Positions 45,506 to 46,618 of a DNA stretch of 46,618 nucleotides are shown here, piece by piece. Location: positions 1 through 46,618 of the forward strand of contig NZ_CAACVB010000039.1 in NCBI RefSeq assembly GCF_900659635.1, written 5' to 3'. Below the pieces are notes generated by a model. It worked only from the letters and a program-made list of their open reading frames with translations, was not told the DNA's origin and ran no database searches. The position numbers were made by a program, and so were the translations under genes. Within the stretch, counting starts at the first letter, position 1, and each line of letters begins with the position of its first letter. This DNA is from Actinomadura roseirufa. Its GTDB lineage: Bacteria > Actinomycetota > Actinomycetes > Streptosporangiales > Streptosporangiaceae.

Positions 45506-46618
45506 TTGGCCAGCACAGAGGTAGGCACCAGGACCGGCGACACGGCGGCGGCCGGGCCGTCGATCGTCCCGCAGGGCCCCGCCAGGCTCGCGCTGATCGC
45601 GATCACGGTCGCGGTGCTCGCGCAGACCCTGCGCTTCTCGCTTCCCCAGCTCGACGACTTCGCCGGCGACGCCGGGCTCGGCCCCGCCGCCATGGTCGTG
45701 CTCGTGATCTACCTCGCCGGGTTCGCCGCGCCGCTGGTGCGGCGCGCCGCGGGGCCGCGCGGGCTGCTGCTCACCGGCATCGGCGGGCTGTTCGCGGTGC
45801 GGCTGCTGGCCCAGGCCGTCGAGCCGCGGACCTGGCTGACGCTCACCGGCACCGCGATCGGCATGATCGCCATGGCGGCGCTGTACGAGGGGGCGCGCGG
45901 GCTGTCGGGCGTGGGCTTCGCGACCGCCACGGTCGCGGGGCTGTCGATCGACACCGCCGTCCGGCTGTGCTTCGCCACCTGGGACCCGGTGTGGCGGTCG
46001 GGCCTCGGCCCGTGGGCCGCGTGCCTGGCGTTCGTCGGCCTCGGCGGCGCCGCGCTGTACCGCGAGCTGGCGTCCGGTCCGGTCACCGCGCCGGGCATCT
46101 CCTGGCGGGACGCGCTGGGAGCCGCGGCGTTCGGGCCGTTCCTGGCGCTCCAGGTGCTCGTGCTGGCCAGCCCCGCGTTCGTGGCGTCGTCGGGATGGCA
46201 GTCGCTGACCGGCGCGCACGTCGCGATCGTCGCCGGGCAGGGCCTCGCGCTGGCGTTCCTCGCCTCCGGCCTCGCCGTGCGGGCCGTGCCGGGCGGGGTG
46301 TGCGTCCTCGGCGGCACCGTGCTCGGCGTCGGCGCCGGGGCGGTCGCCGGGACCTACGCCACCTCCGGCATCGAGGTCGTGCCGATCGTGATCCTCGGCC
46401 AGGTGCTGTCGGCGTGGCTGCTGGCCGTGGCGTGCCGCGCGCCGCTGCGCCGCGCCGGCGTCGGCGGCCCGGTCTGGCGGATCGACGTCGGCGCCGCGCT
46501 CGGCGGCTTCCTGGTCGCGCTGATCCTCGTCCCGTACCAGGTGAGCGCGCTGTCGCCGCTGCCGTTCCCGAACAACGCGCTGCCCGGCCTGGCCGGGATC
46601 CTGCTCGGCGCCGCCGCG
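45506..46618 (+). CDS. Partial multi-pass membrane protein (C-terminus outside window)
   Basis: The frame is open for 371 codons to the window edge. From TTG 45506 the protein begins MASTEVGTRTGD. After a short hydrophilic stretch it has at least nine hydrophobic segments, beginning LALIAITVAVLAQTLRFSLP and AAMVVLVIYLAGF. GGGAG lies 11 bases before the TTG; an in-frame GTG at 45416 with CACAAT eight bases upstream is an alternative leaderless start. Such membrane domains are fused to endonuclease/exonuclease/phosphatase domains in some actinobacterial proteins; whether that is so here lies beyond the window. No transporter signature is recognised. Confidence 0.75.
   Translation, partial: MASTEVGTRTGDTAAAGPSIVPQGPARLALIAITVAVLAQTLRFSLPQLDDFAGDAGLGPAAMVVLVIYLAGFAAPLVRRAAGPRGLLLTGIGGLFAVRLLAQAVEPRTWLTLTGTAIGMIAMAALYEGARGLSGVGFATATVAGLSIDTAVRLCFATWDPVWRSGLGPWAACLAFVGLGGAALYRELASGPVTAPGISWRDALGAAAFGPFLALQVLVLASPAFVASSGWQSLTGAHVAIVAGQGLALAFLASGLAVRAVPGGVCVLGGTVLGVGAGAVAGTYATSGIEVVPIVILGQVLSAWLLAVACRAPLRRAGVGGPVWRIDVGAALGGFLVALILVPYQVSALSPLPFPNNALPGLAGILLGAAA

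Overview
The window is a stretch of chromosome from a high-GC actinobacterium. GC content looks well above 70% by eye, third codon positions are almost always G or C, GTG and TTG starts are common, and many genes look leaderless (a TANNNT -10 box 6-8 nt before the start codon). The core gene order (hisI, trpCBA, lgt, pyk, pdtaR-type regulator, polA, rpsA) follows the order I recall for Mycobacterium tuberculosis Rv1606-Rv1630. The added gltBD and branched-chain amino acid ABC genes resemble the Streptomyces arrangement. Gene content and style suggest Actinomadura or another member of the Thermomonosporaceae/Streptosporangiales; that placement is inference. Nothing in the window looks like a prophage, IS element or CRISPR.

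Layout. 1-4.3 kb: a partial unknown gene and a heterodimeric ABC exporter pair on the minus strand. 4.4-5.7 kb: a TIGR03085-type DinB-like protein and a cold shock protein with a structured leader. 5.8-11.2 kb: hisI, a Trp-associated membrane protein, an orphan OmpR-type regulator with a degenerate receiver, a DUF2752 protein, then trpC, trpB and trpA; trpE is absent. 11.4-13.7 kb: an oxidative folding module of one VKOR and two membrane-anchored DsbA-like proteins. 13.9-18.4 kb: lgt with a long acidic tail, a VIT-family transporter, and two tandem paralogous membrane-anchored proteins of unknown function that share a Cys-x17-Cys pair. 18.7-24.8 kb: gltB and gltD. 24.9-29.1 kb: a PLP decarboxylase, an uncharacterised conserved protein, an AraC-type regulator and a PfpI-like protein. 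29.2-31.9 kb: pyk, a small ORF, an unusual tRNA with anticodon CAA, and a PdtaR-like ANTAR regulator. 32.2-37.2 kb: the livKHMGF operon. 37.3-41.3 kb: a lipoprotein, a thioesterase and polA. 41.3-42.2 kb: a gene-free G/T-rich stretch. 42.2-46.6 kb: a polysaccharide deacetylase, rpsA and the start of a multi-pass membrane protein.

Functional themes are nitrogen and amino acid metabolism (Trp and His synthesis, glutamate synthase, branched-chain amino acid uptake), envelope protein maturation (VKOR/DsbA, Lgt) and core carbon and information processing (Pyk, PolA, S1). Candidate regulatory links seen in the DNA are DasR-like (dre) sites before gltB and pyk and a GTAAC-n6-GTAAC (GlnR-like) site before livK.

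The most novel signal is a ~120-bp structured repeat present twice. It lies 7 bp beyond the stop codon of both the AraC-type gene and polA, in the same orientation relative to each gene, and has three hairpins, two of which show compensatory changes between the copies.
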